Source: Vallitalea longa
GTDB taxonomy: Bacteria > Bacillota > Clostridia > Lachnospirales > Vallitaleaceae
Length of the DNA stretch: 64,000 nt
NCBI RefSeq assembly: GCF_027923465.1
Contig: NZ_BRLB01000016.1
Coordinates: 43,032 to 107,031 of the forward strand
Direction: 5' to 3'
A program made the position numbers and the translations under genes. The notes under the pieces are model-generated. The model saw nothing but the letters and a program-made list of their open reading frames with translations. It did not search any database and had not been told where the DNA came from. Shown piece after piece: positions 54,561-63,628 of the stretch (positions are counted from its first letter, which is position 1; each line of letters starts with the position of its first letter).

Positions 54561-54776
54561 ATGAAACTTACTATGGGTGAAAAAATCCGTATTTTATTAA
54601 AGAGGAAGAATGTTACGATTGTTGAACTTAGTCGTAGAATAGGAACTTCAAATCAAAATTTGGCTAATAAATTAAAGAGAGATAATTTTTCAACTAATGA
54701 ATTAGAACAGATTGCTAAAGCTTTGGATTGTGAATTTGAAGGATGTTTTGTTGAAAGAGATGGAAAGAAGATATAA
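54561..54776 (+). CDS. Small XRE-family regulator
   Basis: This 71-residue protein is a single cro/C1-type helix-turn-helix (GEKIRILLKRKNVTIVELSR, RIGTSNQNLANKL) with an acidic and then basic end (CEFEGCFVERDG). ATG at 54561 follows AGGTGAT at good spacing. The frame is open to 54486, but no site supports an earlier start. It is divergent from parA and probably represses itself and the partition operon through the palindrome between them. Confidence 0.75.
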   Translation: MKLTMGEKIRILLKRKNVTIVELSRRIGTSNQNLANKLKRDNFSTNELEQIAKALDCEFEGCFVERDGKKI

Positions 54777-54835
54777 AAACTAATTTTAATAATAAAAGAG
54801 GGTACCTTCATATAAAATATTTTATGGTATAACAA

Positions 54836-54875
54836 AAGTCCTATTAAGAAAGTTTTCTCTCTGTCAATAGGACTT
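54836..54875. repeat. Ten-base inverted repeat, possible terminator
   Basis: AAGTCCTATT (54836-54845) and AATAGGACTT (54866-54875) flank a 20-base loop between the XRE gene and the convergent membrane protein gene. A T run is lacking, so termination is uncertain. Confidence 0.4.
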
Positions 54876-54925
54876 GGTATAAATTTAAAATTGAGTATGT
54901 ATGTATTATGCTTTAATCAAATCTG

Positions 54926-55657
54926 CTAATAATTTGTTTCTTGTTGTAAATCATCTTTAAATTCACTCCACTTTAACTTTGACCTATTACATTTATTGAA
55001 TTCCTCAGCTAATTTATTAAGCTGAATAATTAATCCAGCCACATATTCGTGTAACTTTGCTGTTTTGATATTTATAAAATTTTTATAATCAGTTTGATTG
55101 CTAACAGAATCAGTTGGAATTTTAGTACCTTGTAATCTTACATTTTTTATTTTAAATTCATTCAATTCATAATTAAGTGTATCCTTATAAAGGTTGGTGA
55201 CTAAGTATTTCAACTTATATTGCTCTTTTTTAAAACTAATAAGTTCATTAATAATTTCAGGTAACTTTGAACTCTTAGAAAATCCATTGTAATATTCTAA
55301 TCCCATTTTTTGCATGAACTCAATGTTTAGGGAAGCTAGAGATTCAATAATATTGTAATCTAGTTCTCTTAAATCGGTTATGCTTGCTACTTCTGGAACA
55401 ATCTTACCCATAATATCTTTTATAGCAAGCAAATTTATATATAAACTACGCATATTATCATTAATATCGTTCAAAATTTTTTCTCTTTCATGGAAATACC
55501 CGATTAAAGCAACAACTGTAGATACTATAAAGCTTGCAAATATACTCGCTACAATACTTAAACTTAATTCATTACATTGCTGCAATATGAAAGTAAGTGT
55601 ACCAAAAATTATTGAAATAATTATACATATAATTGAAGTTTTTTTATTTATCTTCAT
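54926..55657 (-). CDS. Two-helix membrane protein, unknown
   Basis: This 243-residue protein has two adjacent membrane helices (about residues 8-26 and 32-54), then a long cytoplasmic helical domain of no recognised family. ATG at 55657 follows GAGTGATG. It is probably the outermost gene of the element on the right, facing inward. Two-helix proteins with a large soluble part occur as effectors or sensors in defence cargo, but nothing here proves that role. Confidence 0.55.
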   Translation of the reverse strand: MKINKKTSIICIIISIIFGTLTFILQQCNELSLSIVASIFASFIVSTVVALIGYFHEREKILNDINDNMRSLYINLLAIKDIMGKIVPEVASITDLRELDYNIIESLASLNIEFMQKMGLEYYNGFSKSSKLPEIINELISFKKEQYKLKYLVTNLYKDTLNYELNEFKIKNVRLQGTKIPTDSVSNQTDYKNFINIKTAKLHEYVAGLIIQLNKLAEEFNKCNRSKLKWSEFKDDLQQETNY

Positions 55658-55699
55658 ATATTCATCACTCTTTTCTCATCTTCAATTCTATCAACTCAT

Positions 55700-56020
55700 T
55701 TTTTTGGTGTAATAATCTTATCATATTTAAACAGAAATATCTTATAGCTAACAAATTTAAGATTATATCCGCTTATTATAACTTGGTTATAATAATTTTA
55801 AAACATATTCCAATATTTATCAACACTGTTATGTGTTCCTTACCAAATATCTTTTAGATATTAAGTTATTTATTATTTTACTTAACAGTCCGTAATAATA
55901 GACACTTAACATAACTTGTACGAGAAACATATAAACCAAGCTTTATCATAACCAAAAAACTGAAACCATGATTACTTATCCAATATGTTGGTAACTCTAA
56001 ATAATTTTCTTCCAAATCAA
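55700..56020. other. Intergenic stretch without a convincing gene
   Basis: This AT-rich stretch upstream of the two-helix membrane protein has no ribosome site and no domain pattern in any frame. It ends at the terminator hairpin at 56021-56061. Confidence 0.5.
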
Positions 56021-56061
56021 AAAAACGAGAGCAACTGATAATTACCAGAGTTCTCGTTTTT
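56021..56061 (-). terminator. Intrinsic terminator downstream of metA
   Basis: AAAAACGAGA and TCTCGTTTTT pair, with a loop of about 21 bases that can form an inner CTG/CAG stem. T runs lie on both sides, so it can work both ways. On the minus strand it would end transcripts coming from metA, across the repeat zone. Confidence 0.7.
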
Positions 56062-56141
56062 CACTTCAAATTTCACTATAAATTATATAACCATTATAAG
56101 TTCAATATCATTAAATTATTAATCAAATATATCAAAATTTT

Positions 56142-56193
56142 TGACACCAATTCAATACCTTCCGACACCAATTTGACACCAAATGACACCAAT
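56142..56193. repeat. Phased TGACACCAAT repeats, probable right attachment end
   Basis: Four copies of (T/C)GACACCAA(T/A) begin at 56142, 56163, 56174 and 56184, spaced 21, 11 and 10 bases, on one face of the helix. Such arrays are typical of recombinase arm-type or excision-protein binding sites. They lie directly between the mobile block and metA. A minus-strand frame across them (GAKLVSFGVKLVSEGIELVS) resembles the repeated tail found at the end of some integrase genes, but no integrase body is present. Confidence 0.45.
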
Positions 56194-56263
56194 TTGGCCC
56201 CACAAGCTACGATAAATTACGATACTTTGCGAGTTTCAATAATCGCTGTAACCCCTGTAAAAC

Positions 56264-57190
56264 CTAGCTTTCTTCACCAATCTCATCCATAAGGTATGGT
56301 GTTTGCTGATATACATAATAATTCAACCAGTTAGAATATATAAGATGAGCATGCGCTCTCCAACAAACTCTAGGATATTGATTTTCATCATCATAAGGGA
56401 AATAGTTCTTAGGTAATTTCGTATCTATTCCTCGTTCTTTATCTCTAAAATATTCTTGTTTAAGCGTTAGTGGGTCATATTCTGAATGTCCTGTTACAAA
56501 AATCTGTTTTCCATCTTTGGACATAACGATATATACACCTGCTTCATTAGATTCGGATAGCAGTTCCAAATTAGGGTTATTAATGATATCTTCTTTTCTA
56601 ACTCCTGTAAATCTTGAATGAGGAACAAAAAAGCTATCATTAAATCCTCTAAGCAATTTATAATTAGGTTTTAGAACATTATGTTTGAAAACTCCAAACA
56701 TCTTATCTGGTAACAGATATTTTTTGACTCCGTAATGATAATAAAGTCCTGCTTGAGCTCCCCAACATATATGAAAAGTGGATGTAACATTGGTCTTAGT
56801 CCATTCCATGATTTCTTTTAGTTCATCCCAATATCCTACTTGTTCAAAATCCATTTTCTCTATAGGTGCTCCAGTTATTATCATACCATCGAATTTTTTA
56901 TGTTTTATCTCCTTAAAGATAGTATAGAAACTTAGCAAATGTTTTTTGGAAGTATTCTTAGACTCGTATGATTCTGGATGCAATAGAGTAATTTCCACCT
57001 GCAAAGGTGTATTACTAAGCAATCTTAAAAGCTGAGTCTCTGTAGCTTGTTTTAATGGCATTAGATTAAGTATGGCAATCTTCAAAGAACGTATGTCCTG
57101 TCTTATAGCTCTATCTTCATCCATTACAAATATATTTTCTTTCCGTAAAACTTGCTTAGCAGGTAAATCGTTATCAACTTTTATTGGCAT
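56264..57190 (-). CDS. metA: Homoserine O-acetyltransferase (MetA family)
   Basis: This 308-residue MetA protein has catalytic Cys142 in [16 protein letters not shown], His235 and Glu237 in TGHSEYDP, and the usual start [11 protein letters not shown]. Residue 111 is Glu in [11 protein letters not shown]. In this family Glu111 goes with acetyl-CoA and Gly111 with succinyl-CoA, so the enzyme should make O-acetyl-homoserine for methionine synthesis. ATG at 57190 is used because AAAAGGTGAT lies upstream; a GTG at 57199 overlaps that site. The gene is complete although the mobile block ends right behind it. No riboswitch was recognised upstream. Confidence 0.92.
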   Translation of the reverse strand: MPIKVDNDLPAKQVLRKENIFVMDEDRAIRQDIRSLKIAILNLMPLKQATETQLLRLLSNTPLQVEITLLHPESYESKNTSKKHLLSFYTIFKEIKHKKFDGMIITGAPIEKMDFEQVGYWDELKEIMEWTKTNVTSTFHICWGAQAGLYYHYGVKKYLLPDKMFGVFKHNVLKPNYKLLRGFNDSFFVPHSRFTGVRKEDIINNPNLELLSESNEAGVYIVMSKDGKQIFVTGHSEYDPLTLKQEYFRDKERGIDTKLPKNYFPYDDENQYPRVCWRAHAHLIYSNWLNYYVYQQTPYLMDEIGEES

Positions 57191-57311
57191 TCTAATCACC
57201 TTTTCTAGTAATTTGATTTCTCATATAATGTTATACGATAGCGTACTCGTTCATTAATTCAATATTATACTACAAAGAGTAAAAAAACAAAAGGGAAAAA
57301 GTTTTTGATAC

Positions 57312-57347
57312 TATACTATTGACAACTAAATCAATAAATAGTATACT
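57312..57347 (+). promoter_or_regulatory. Promoter with palindromic operator for the GntR-ABC operon
   Basis: TTGACA (57319-57324), a 17-base spacer and TATACT (57342-57347) form a near-consensus promoter. A 9-base inverted repeat (TATACTATT at 57312-57320, AATAGTATA at 57337-57345) encloses it, covering both boxes. This is the expected site for the YtrA-type repressor encoded downstream. A second inverted repeat (GCATTAC/GTAATGT) follows at about 57348-57367. Confidence 0.75.
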
Positions 57348-57387
57348 GCATTACATAAGTAATGTAGTGCGGAGGTGGTAATATTTA

Positions 57388-57753
57388 ATGAAATTATCTC
57401 AAGATAGTATAAAACCTATATATGTTCAGATTGCAGAAGGTATAGAAGATGATATCCTTAATGGAATATTAAAAGAAAATAAACAAGCATATTCCCAATA
57501 TCAGATTTCTAAACAATTCTGTATTAATCCTGCAACAGCAGCCAAAGGAATTAATGTACTTGTTAATGAAGGAATCTTATATAAGAAAAGAGGGTTAGGT
57601 ATGCATGTTTCAGAAGGGGCAAAAGAAATGATTCAAATAAAGCGAAAAAAAGTTTTTTATTCAACCATGTTAAAAAGTCTACTGTCAGAAGCTAAAAAAT
57701 TAGGTATAAGTAAAAATGAAATAAAAAAGGAAATGGATAATATCGATTTATAA
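57388..57753 (+). CDS. ytrA: GntR-family regulator, YtrA type
   Basis: This 121-residue protein has the winged helix of the GntR family (PIYVQIAEGIEDDILNG, YSQYQISKQFCINPATAAKG, and LYKKRGLGMHVSEGA) followed by a short helical tail, the size of YtrA-type regulators. ATG at 57388 follows GGAGGTGG. It heads the operon with an ABC ATPase and permease, and a palindrome covers its promoter. It most likely represses the operon until cell-wall antibiotics or peptides are sensed, as in YtrA systems. Confidence 0.85.
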   Translation: MKLSQDSIKPIYVQIAEGIEDDILNGILKENKQAYSQYQISKQFCINPATAAKGINVLVNEGILYKKRGLGMHVSEGAKEMIQIKRKKVFYSTMLKSLLSEAKKLGISKNEIKKEMDNIDL

Positions 57754-57792
57754 AATTCATACTCCATTTTAGATAAGAGGAGGTTATATTAG

Positions 57793-58689
57793 ATGGCAAT
57801 AATTAATTGTAGAAATTTAACTAAAAAATACACTAATAAGCTAGCACTAGATGATGTATCTTTTTCAATAGATGAAAATAGGATTATAGGATTAATAGGT
57901 AGAAATGGTGCTGGTAAATCCACATTATTGAAAACATGTGCTGGTTATATAAGACCCACAAGTGGTGATATCACTCTATGGGATGAACCTATTTTCAATA
58001 ACATGAATGTACTTTCACGTCTAATCTTCATTAATGAAGATATGAGATTCCATCATTCATTGAAGCTAAAGGATATAATAAAATTATCAAAAATCTACTA
58101 TGCAAACTGGGATAACGAACTAGCTACAAAACTATTTAATTACTTTAATCTTGATATAAAACTAAAATATGCAAAGCTTTCTACAGGTATGAAATCTCAA
58201 TTTAATTTTATTATGGGAATCTGTAGTCGTATGTCCTTAACCCTATTCGATGAGCCTACTTTAGGTCTTGACGCTGCTGTTAGAAAAGAATTTTATAATA
58301 TATTGTTAAAAGATTTTATGGACAATCCAAGAACTATTATAATTTCAAGTCATATGTTACATGAACTGGAAAATTTATTAGAAGAAATAATAATAATCAA
58401 GAACGGAAAATTTTTAATGCAAGAACCTATTGATGTTATTCAAAATTATAGTGTAAGTTTAAATGGTGCAAGAAAAGTTATTATACCTTTTATAGAATCT
58501 CATAAAACTTTATTTGAAAATGAATTAGGTGATAGTATTACAGCAGGTATAGAAAACAACTTAACCAAAAAAGATATATATTATCTAAATGAAAACAATG
58601 TTGAAATCAATAAGATTAGTTCAGAAGATACTTGTGTATACTTAACAAGTAATACGAAGGAAGGTGAGATTTATGACATCATCAGTTAA
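57793..58689 (+). CDS. ABC transporter ATP-binding protein
   Basis: This 298-residue ATPase has Walker A GLIGRNGAGKSTLL (about residues 33-46), a signature LSTGMKSQF in place of LSGGQ, and Walker B LTLFDEPTLGLD. The C-terminal 90 residues are an extra domain of the YtrB type. ATG at 57793 follows GAGGAGG. The permease gene overlaps its end by 17 bases. It powers export of an unknown substrate, perhaps a lipid or antimicrobial peptide. Confidence 0.88.
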   Translation: MAIINCRNLTKKYTNKLALDDVSFSIDENRIIGLIGRNGAGKSTLLKTCAGYIRPTSGDITLWDEPIFNNMNVLSRLIFINEDMRFHHSLKLKDIIKLSKIYYANWDNELATKLFNYFNLDIKLKYAKLSTGMKSQFNFIMGICSRMSLTLFDEPTLGLDAAVRKEFYNILLKDFMDNPRTIIISSHMLHELENLLEEIIIIKNGKFLMQEPIDVIQNYSVSLNGARKVIIPFIESHKTLFENELGDSITAGIENNLTKKDIYYLNENNVEINKISSEDTCVYLTSNTKEGEIYDIIS

Positions 58690-59407
58690 GCGTTCTTTAA
58701 CTGGAATTTTATATAATCTATTGATGGATTTTAAAACTAACGCTAAAATAGGGATTATAATCAGTTTTGCTATTGGTATATTAATTAATGGAACACTTTT
58801 CACTCATCTAAATACAAATAATGAAGTTTATCAATGTACGAATATCGGATTTCTTCAACAAGGTTTTATATTTATGACTGTTGTATTTAGTATTGGCATA
58901 TTTATATCTTGTAGCAAACAAGTATTTAATAGAAAATTTGTTTTTCCACTTAATAGAAAGATATATGCTCTGGGTAATTTTTTCTTTATAGTAATCGGTT
59001 CATATATCGCAATGATAATTATATGTGCTCTAGAAATTATTGAATTTGTTTTTAGTATGATTTGTAGTAGCGTAACTAAAGTATATTATTTTATACCCAC
59101 TGTTAGTCCCAAATCATTTTTATCAGGATTTATTATCTTATTTTCTTTAATGGCATGTATTGTATCGCTTGTATATTTGATATCAGTCTTTTTCTATAAA
59201 TTCAAAATAACAACATGCATAATAATATCCATACTTATTTTTGGCTATTTCAATATAACAAGTATAAATGTATTTTTCATAAATATTAGTACGTTTTACT
59301 TTAATGATACATCAGTATTATTTATATTAATAAAATTTTGGATATCTACTATAGTTTTTCAGTTAATCGCCTATACTCCAATAAAATTTAGGGAGGTAGA
59401 AAAATGA
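58673..59407 (+). CDS. ABC transporter permease
   Basis: This 244-residue polytopic protein has about six membrane helices, the first near residues 20-40. It has no conserved catalytic residues. ATG at 58673 was chosen because GGAAGG lies upstream; a GTG at 58664 is in that site. It overlaps the ATPase gene by 17 bases and the next gene by 4 bases, so the three form one translational unit. It is the membrane partner of the preceding ATPase. Confidence 0.8.
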   Translation: MTSSVKRSLTGILYNLLMDFKTNAKIGIIISFAIGILINGTLFTHLNTNNEVYQCTNIGFLQQGFIFMTVVFSIGIFISCSKQVFNRKFVFPLNRKIYALGNFFFIVIGSYIAMIIICALEIIEFVFSMICSSVTKVYYFIPTVSPKSFLSGFIILFSLMACIVSLVYLISVFFYKFKITTCIIISILIFGYFNITSINVFFINISTFYFNDTSVLFILIKFWISTIVFQLIAYTPIKFREVEK

Positions 59408-59835
59408 AGAAAAAAATTTTAGGCCTATTCTTAATATCATTAATAATATTAGGAACATTAACAGGACTTATATCAATCGCTAGTGATGATTTGAAAACCT
59501 CTAAAGGGAAGTATGAAATTAATAATGAAAAACCACTATATATTAATAATAATAATTGTAATTGTAAATTGGTTGAATGGAATAAAGACTATGTAGAAAT
59601 ATATTCTACCTTTTTGTTCAATTCTTTATATAAAGACAAGCCTTATGATATTAGCTATGAAAACAATCAGTTAGAATTCAAAAAAACACCTATCAATCAA
59701 ATTATTATATTTAACGTACCAGATATGTACATAATAAGAAACCTACAAAAAGATAATTCTAGTGACATACTTTATAATGAATCAGATTTCACGATCTATT
59801 ATCCACAAGGAACTAAAATACAGAATTTAGATTAG
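59404..59835 (+). CDS. Membrane-anchored protein of the ABC operon, frameshifted near its end
   Basis: This 143-residue product has a signal/anchor helix (ILGLFLISLIILGTLTGLI) and an outside part rich in Asn and Tyr with one C-x-C. The frame ends at 59835, but a shift by one base at the AAAA near 59817 opens a continuation (EFRLEDNSNLNKSSILKSSI and on) to a stop at 59949-59951. The intact protein would be about 184 residues. It starts at ATG 59404 with GGGAGG upstream. It is probably an accessory of the transporter, and the frameshift may be a mutation or a sequencing error. Confidence 0.6.
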   Translation: MKKKILGLFLISLIILGTLTGLISIASDDLKTSKGKYEINNEKPLYINNNNCNCKLVEWNKDYVEIYSTFLFNSLYKDKPYDISYENNQLEFKKTPINQIIIFNVPDMYIIRNLQKDNSSDILYNESDFTIYYPQGTKIQNLD

Positions 59836-59929
59836 AAGATAATAGTAACCTGAATAAATCAAGTATTTTAAAAAGCTCAATAGATCTAGAGAAATATCTT
59901 TCTATGATAGAAATATATAATATAAATAA

Positions 59930-60009
59930 AAGCTGTATTACAATATTTTAATACGTAGACCAATAAATCCAGTATCCTAATTATTATGATACAGCTTAGC
60001 TTTTTTTCT
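59930..60009 (+). terminator. Terminator of the GntR-ABC operon
   Basis: AAGCTGTAT (59930-59938) and ATACAGCTT (59989-59997) can pair, with an inner GTATC/GATAC stem, followed by AGCTTTTTTTC. The stem could also act for the convergent aldehyde oxidoreductase operon. Confidence 0.55.
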
Positions 60010-60041
60010 TTTCAACTTTTACATACTTAATTTTAAATTTA

Positions 60042-61940
60042 TCATAACCCTAACTTATTCAACAACCGTTTCTTAGGAATCCCCTCTTTATCCCACCTTC
60101 TACTCTTATAATATTTTTTCTTAAGAGCTTCAAGAGGTACTTTAGATTTAACATTATCCTTTTCTTGTGGAACATCTGTTAATCTTTCTGGCAAACTATC
60201 ATCATCAGGCTTCCATCCTAATTTTATATTCATTAATTTTTCAAGATTATATCCTCTCTCACCAATTGTTTTATATCTTCCAAAATCCATTTTCATTCCC
60301 GTTACTAATTCAACACCTTTTATATGTGGTATCATAGGAACTTTAATAGCCATGTGTTTAATTTTATTAAGCCATTGTACAACTGCTGCCGCTATATGTC
60401 TAGTCAATATGAAATTAAGCACTTTTGCAACTGGTGACGTTGGATTCTTCACTACGAAACCTGGAACCATAGGATACAATGAAAACAGACATTGTCCCCC
60501 TGCTGAACAAGCTTCCATTAGATTTTGACTCAATATTGTCATTTCAGCTTTGTTGACTTTTGAGAAAGGATTCATATTAAAGGTAAATATCTCAAATAAG
60601 ACTATATATCCTGCATTAAGATGGCATCCTCCACGATTAGATACAGCATAACCTAGTCCTTGACCTACTGCTCCTCTTGGAGTATATGCTGATAATTCCA
60701 TACCCTTTGAATGAATAGCATACTCCTTACCACCATATTTTTCTGAAAGCCATTTGACACCTTTAGCCAATTCCTCCCCAATGCCTTCTTTATAAGCTAT
60801 TTTATGTATTATTTCTGATATATTATCTATCTTACCGAATTCAAGACCATTATCCCACAGTCCTTTTTCATTAAGTTCCATGGCAAATGCTATGATACCA
60901 GCTGTAGTTATAGTATCCATTCCCAATTCGTCTAGCTCATAATTCCATTTAAATACTTGTTCCAAGTTACTGTTTTCAATATTTGCTGTAAGTAAGCTTA
61001 ATGTTTCAAGCTCAGGACCTTTTACCACATTGCCATCAACTTCTACCATACGTCCACATTGAATTGGGCAAGTGATACAACCTTTGTTTTTTATTAAATG
61101 CTTCTCCGCCAAAGTCTCACCACATACTTTTTCATAATCATCGTAAGTTCCATACTTGAAATTTTTAGTTGCTAAAATATGATGTTTATGCATTGGTTTC
61201 AGTAATGCAGCAGTTCCATATTTGGGAAGCTGACTTCCAGTTAATGGATGCTTCTTAATCATCTTAATCCATTTTTTGATATATTTTTTGTATTCATCTC
61301 TATTTTTTTCAACTGGCAATGCTTTCAATTTTCCATAAGCAGTTATGGCTTTTATGTTCTTGGATCCCATTACGGCTCCCACACCACCTCTTCCAGCTGT
61401 TCTATCCTGACTGAATACACCTGCATGTATAACCATATTTTCTCCAGCTGGTCCTATAACAATCTTACCTGCCTTTTTGTTGAGATTTTCTTGAACTTCA
61501 GTGGTACTTTGCCCCCAAAGTTCCGTAGCATCATGATATATGACATCTTCTTCGGTTATCTCTATCCATGTCTTTTCCTTACATTTCCCTCTTAATACAA
61601 TAGCATCATATCCTGATTTCTTTAACATTAATCCAAAATTTCCACCACAATTGGATGAAGTGAGAAAACCTGTTTGGGGTGATAAAGTTGATATATTGAA
61701 TCTACTAGAAGAAGGTGCATTAGTTCCTGTCATTGGACCGGTAGAAACAACTACAATATTATCTTGGTCAAAAGCATCAATACCAACTTTTAGCTCATCA
61801 TATAATATCTTAGCAGCCATAATTTTACCGCCAAGATATTTCTCCCTATCTTCATCACTAAAGGGATACTCACTTATTTCCCTACTAGATAAATTAATCT
61901 GTAAGACTTTACCCATGTATCCACCTAATTCAGTTCCCAT
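60042..61940 (-). CDS. aor: Aldehyde:ferredoxin oxidoreductase (tungsten enzyme family)
   Basis: This 632-residue protein has the AOR N-terminal domain (GKVLQINLSSREI, YLGGKIMAAKIL, STGPMTGTNAPSSSR, TSSNCGGNFGLMLK) and the 4Fe-4S cysteines C-x2-C-x3-C in CITCPIQCG near residue 288, with a fourth in CSAGGQC. RGGCHLNAGY belongs to the cofactor region. It should oxidise aldehydes, or reduce acids, with ferredoxin and a tungsten or molybdenum pterin. ATG at 61940 follows GGAGG. It is the last gene of an operon with an alcohol dehydrogenase, 9 bases apart, suggesting an acid/aldehyde/alcohol interconversion. Confidence 0.9.
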   Translation of the reverse strand: MGTELGGYMGKVLQINLSSREISEYPFSDEDREKYLGGKIMAAKILYDELKVGIDAFDQDNIVVVSTGPMTGTNAPSSSRFNISTLSPQTGFLTSSNCGGNFGLMLKKSGYDAIVLRGKCKEKTWIEITEEDVIYHDATELWGQSTTEVQENLNKKAGKIVIGPAGENMVIHAGVFSQDRTAGRGGVGAVMGSKNIKAITAYGKLKALPVEKNRDEYKKYIKKWIKMIKKHPLTGSQLPKYGTAALLKPMHKHHILATKNFKYGTYDDYEKVCGETLAEKHLIKNKGCITCPIQCGRMVEVDGNVVKGPELETLSLLTANIENSNLEQVFKWNYELDELGMDTITTAGIIAFAMELNEKGLWDNGLEFGKIDNISEIIHKIAYKEGIGEELAKGVKWLSEKYGGKEYAIHSKGMELSAYTPRGAVGQGLGYAVSNRGGCHLNAGYIVLFEIFTFNMNPFSKVNKAEMTILSQNLMEACSAGGQCLFSLYPMVPGFVVKNPTSPVAKVLNFILTRHIAAAVVQWLNKIKHMAIKVPMIPHIKGVELVTGMKMDFGRYKTIGERGYNLEKLMNIKLGWKPDDDSLPERLTDVPQEKDNVKSKVPLEALKKKYYKSRRWDKEGIPKKRLLNKLGL

Positions 61941-61949
61941 AAATACCTC

Positions 61950-63131
61950 CTAATAAGCTTTGTTCAATATAGAGCGAATAGCCTCTCTACTAACATTCTT
62001 ATAATTAACTAAAGCCGCACCATCATTAATAGCAGTCTCTATCACTTTATCAAAATCATCTTTGGAAACTTTTACATCCCTTAATCTTAGAGGAAGATCT
62101 CCTACTTCATTTAACTTAGTTAACATCTTTTTAATTTCTTCAATATATCTTTTACCACGTTCATTAACAGGTACTTTGGCTGTTTCTTCTATTCCAATAA
62201 TATATTGTAATAATTCACCATAGAGATTACCTACAACCTCATAGTTATATTCCATACAATAAGGAAGTAATATAGACATTGCATAACCATGTGGCACGTG
62301 GCACACTCCCCCTAGAGCATGACCTATAGCATGAACTATTCCTACCATTGAATTAGAAAAAGCTGTCCCTGCCATATAAGATGCATTGGCAAGTGCCATT
62401 CTAGCATCTTCATTCTTACCGTTTTCTACTCCTTCAACTAAATTCTCACATATGGATTTTATAGCTCTTATAGCAAATACATCACTTATCGGATTTTTCT
62501 GCTTGCATGTATATGCTTCGATAGCATGAACCAAAGCATCAAAACCTGTAGCTGCTGTTAACTTAGGTGGTAATGTCAATGTCATTCTAGGATCAAGTAT
62601 AGCAACATCAGGAACTAAATTATAAGATATAAATTCCATTTTCACATTCTGCAATCTATTAGCTATAACAGCAACTAGAGTAGCTTCCGAACCTGTACCT
62701 GATGTTGTAGGTATCATAATTGATGGTACAGTTTTTCTCTGTATCACACCCAATCCCATTATGTCAAGTAAGTTATCTGCTCCCGACGAAAGTGTTAAAT
62801 TAACTCCTTTTGAAGTATCAAGAACAGAACCTCCACCTAGTGCTATTAAACAATCGCATTGGTTTTCTCTGTATATACTGGCAATGTTATTGCATACCTC
62901 AACACTTGAGTCTGCCGGTACATCGTCATAGATAAGGGGTTTTCGTATATCTCCTTCTTCTAAAGCTTTTAATAATATTTTGACATGGCCAAATTTCACA
63001 AGCATCTTATCTGTAATAATCAATGGCTTTTTACACATCATGTTATTCAACTCATAAGATATATGGTCAATGGCATCCTTTCCCGAAAGCAACTTTGCAC
63101 GATTTTGATACTCAAAATACTCTGGATTCAA
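61950..63131 (-). CDS. Iron-containing alcohol dehydrogenase
   Basis: This 393-residue group III dehydrogenase has NAD-binding LIALGGGSVLDTSKG (about residues 94-108), TSGTGSEATLVAV, GFDALVHAIEAYT, and GIVHAIGHALGGVCHVPHG, which supply the metal-binding residues. The start is TTG at 63131 with GGGGG upstream. It lies between the aldehyde oxidoreductase and a lipid-binding-like gene. It would convert an alcohol and its aldehyde with NAD(P), and the pairing with AOR suggests they share the aldehyde. Confidence 0.9.
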   Translation of the reverse strand: MNPEYFEYQNRAKLLSGKDAIDHISYELNNMMCKKPLIITDKMLVKFGHVKILLKALEEGDIRKPLIYDDVPADSSVEVCNNIASIYRENQCDCLIALGGGSVLDTSKGVNLTLSSGADNLLDIMGLGVIQRKTVPSIMIPTTSGTGSEATLVAVIANRLQNVKMEFISYNLVPDVAILDPRMTLTLPPKLTAATGFDALVHAIEAYTCKQKNPISDVFAIRAIKSICENLVEGVENGKNEDARMALANASYMAGTAFSNSMVGIVHAIGHALGGVCHVPHGYAMSILLPYCMEYNYEVVGNLYGELLQYIIGIEETAKVPVNERGKRYIEEIKKMLTKLNEVGDLPLRLRDVKVSKDDFDKVIETAINDGAALVNYKNVSREAIRSILNKAY

Positions 63132-63145
63132 TTAAATTCCCCCTT

Positions 63146-63628
63146 TTATTTCAAACCGAATATAGTAGCCATATATACACTAAAACTGTTTGATGTCAAT
63201 TTTGGCTTTTCGCTAATGATCTTGCTCCATATAAATTTTGGAAATAAGTAACATTCACAGATATAGAACATCCTAACGACTTTTAATGTCTGGAATATAT
63301 CTCCCTTTACAATCATCCTATTCTGGGCATATGCCTTATCAAGTCCCAATTGACCTGTGAACAGCTTGAATACTACATTAGTTGATTTGAACATTATTCT
63401 AATATTAGTTTCCATTCCATCTTCGTACTTCTTCTTCAATAAACTATGACCCTGCTTGACAAAACAAACTTTTGGTCCGTTTTTATATGTATCAATTACA
63501 ATTGTAAATCCATCTTCCCAATTAGTAATTTCTTGACGTGCCGTGTTGTCCATTCTTACTGTTGCCTGCAAACCTCTCCCAATTAACTTAGCCACAAATG
63601 AAATGATAAATTTCTTAATTGGAACCAC
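63146..63628 (-). CDS. SCP2-like or unknown protein of the AOR operon
   Basis: This 160-residue protein starts with a hydrophobic or amphipathic helix (MVPIKKFIISFVAKLIGRGL). It then shows a beta-rich region with VCFVKQGHSL, METNIRIMFKS, VVFKLFTGQ and RMIVKGDIFQTLKVVRMF. The late MIVKGD segment resembles SCP2 sterol-carrier-like domains. The call is tentative. It starts at GTG 63628 after GGGGG. It is first in the operon, 14 bases before the dehydrogenase, and may bind a hydrophobic substrate. Confidence 0.55.
   Translation of the reverse strand: MVPIKKFIISFVAKLIGRGLQATVRMDNTARQEITNWEDGFTIVIDTYKNGPKVCFVKQGHSLLKKKYEDGMETNIRIMFKSTNVVFKLFTGQLGLDKAYAQNRMIVKGDIFQTLKVVRMFYICECYLFPKFIWSKIISEKPKLTSNSFSVYMATIFGLK

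Larger units (their letters stand above)
15076..56200. mobile_element. Conjugative element with hybrid T4SS/Tad transfer genes
   Basis: The block carries partition (ParA, ParB x2), primase-like protein, Tn1549-like methylase/helicase, MobA/MobC relaxosome, oriT-like repeats, VirD4, VirB4, VirB6, VirB2-like proteins, an M23 hydrolase and a Tad pilus set. Almost all are on the minus strand. The right limit is taken at the phased repeats next to metA. The left limit is uncertain and could lie beyond the window, which would make the defence island part of the same insertion. No integrase or excisionase is visible. Confidence 0.6.

Noticed and set aside
56142..56260. Intact integrase gene at the right end
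   Set aside because: Only a repeat-encoded tail-like frame of about 40 codons is open; no catalytic Arg-His-Arg-Tyr region is present.
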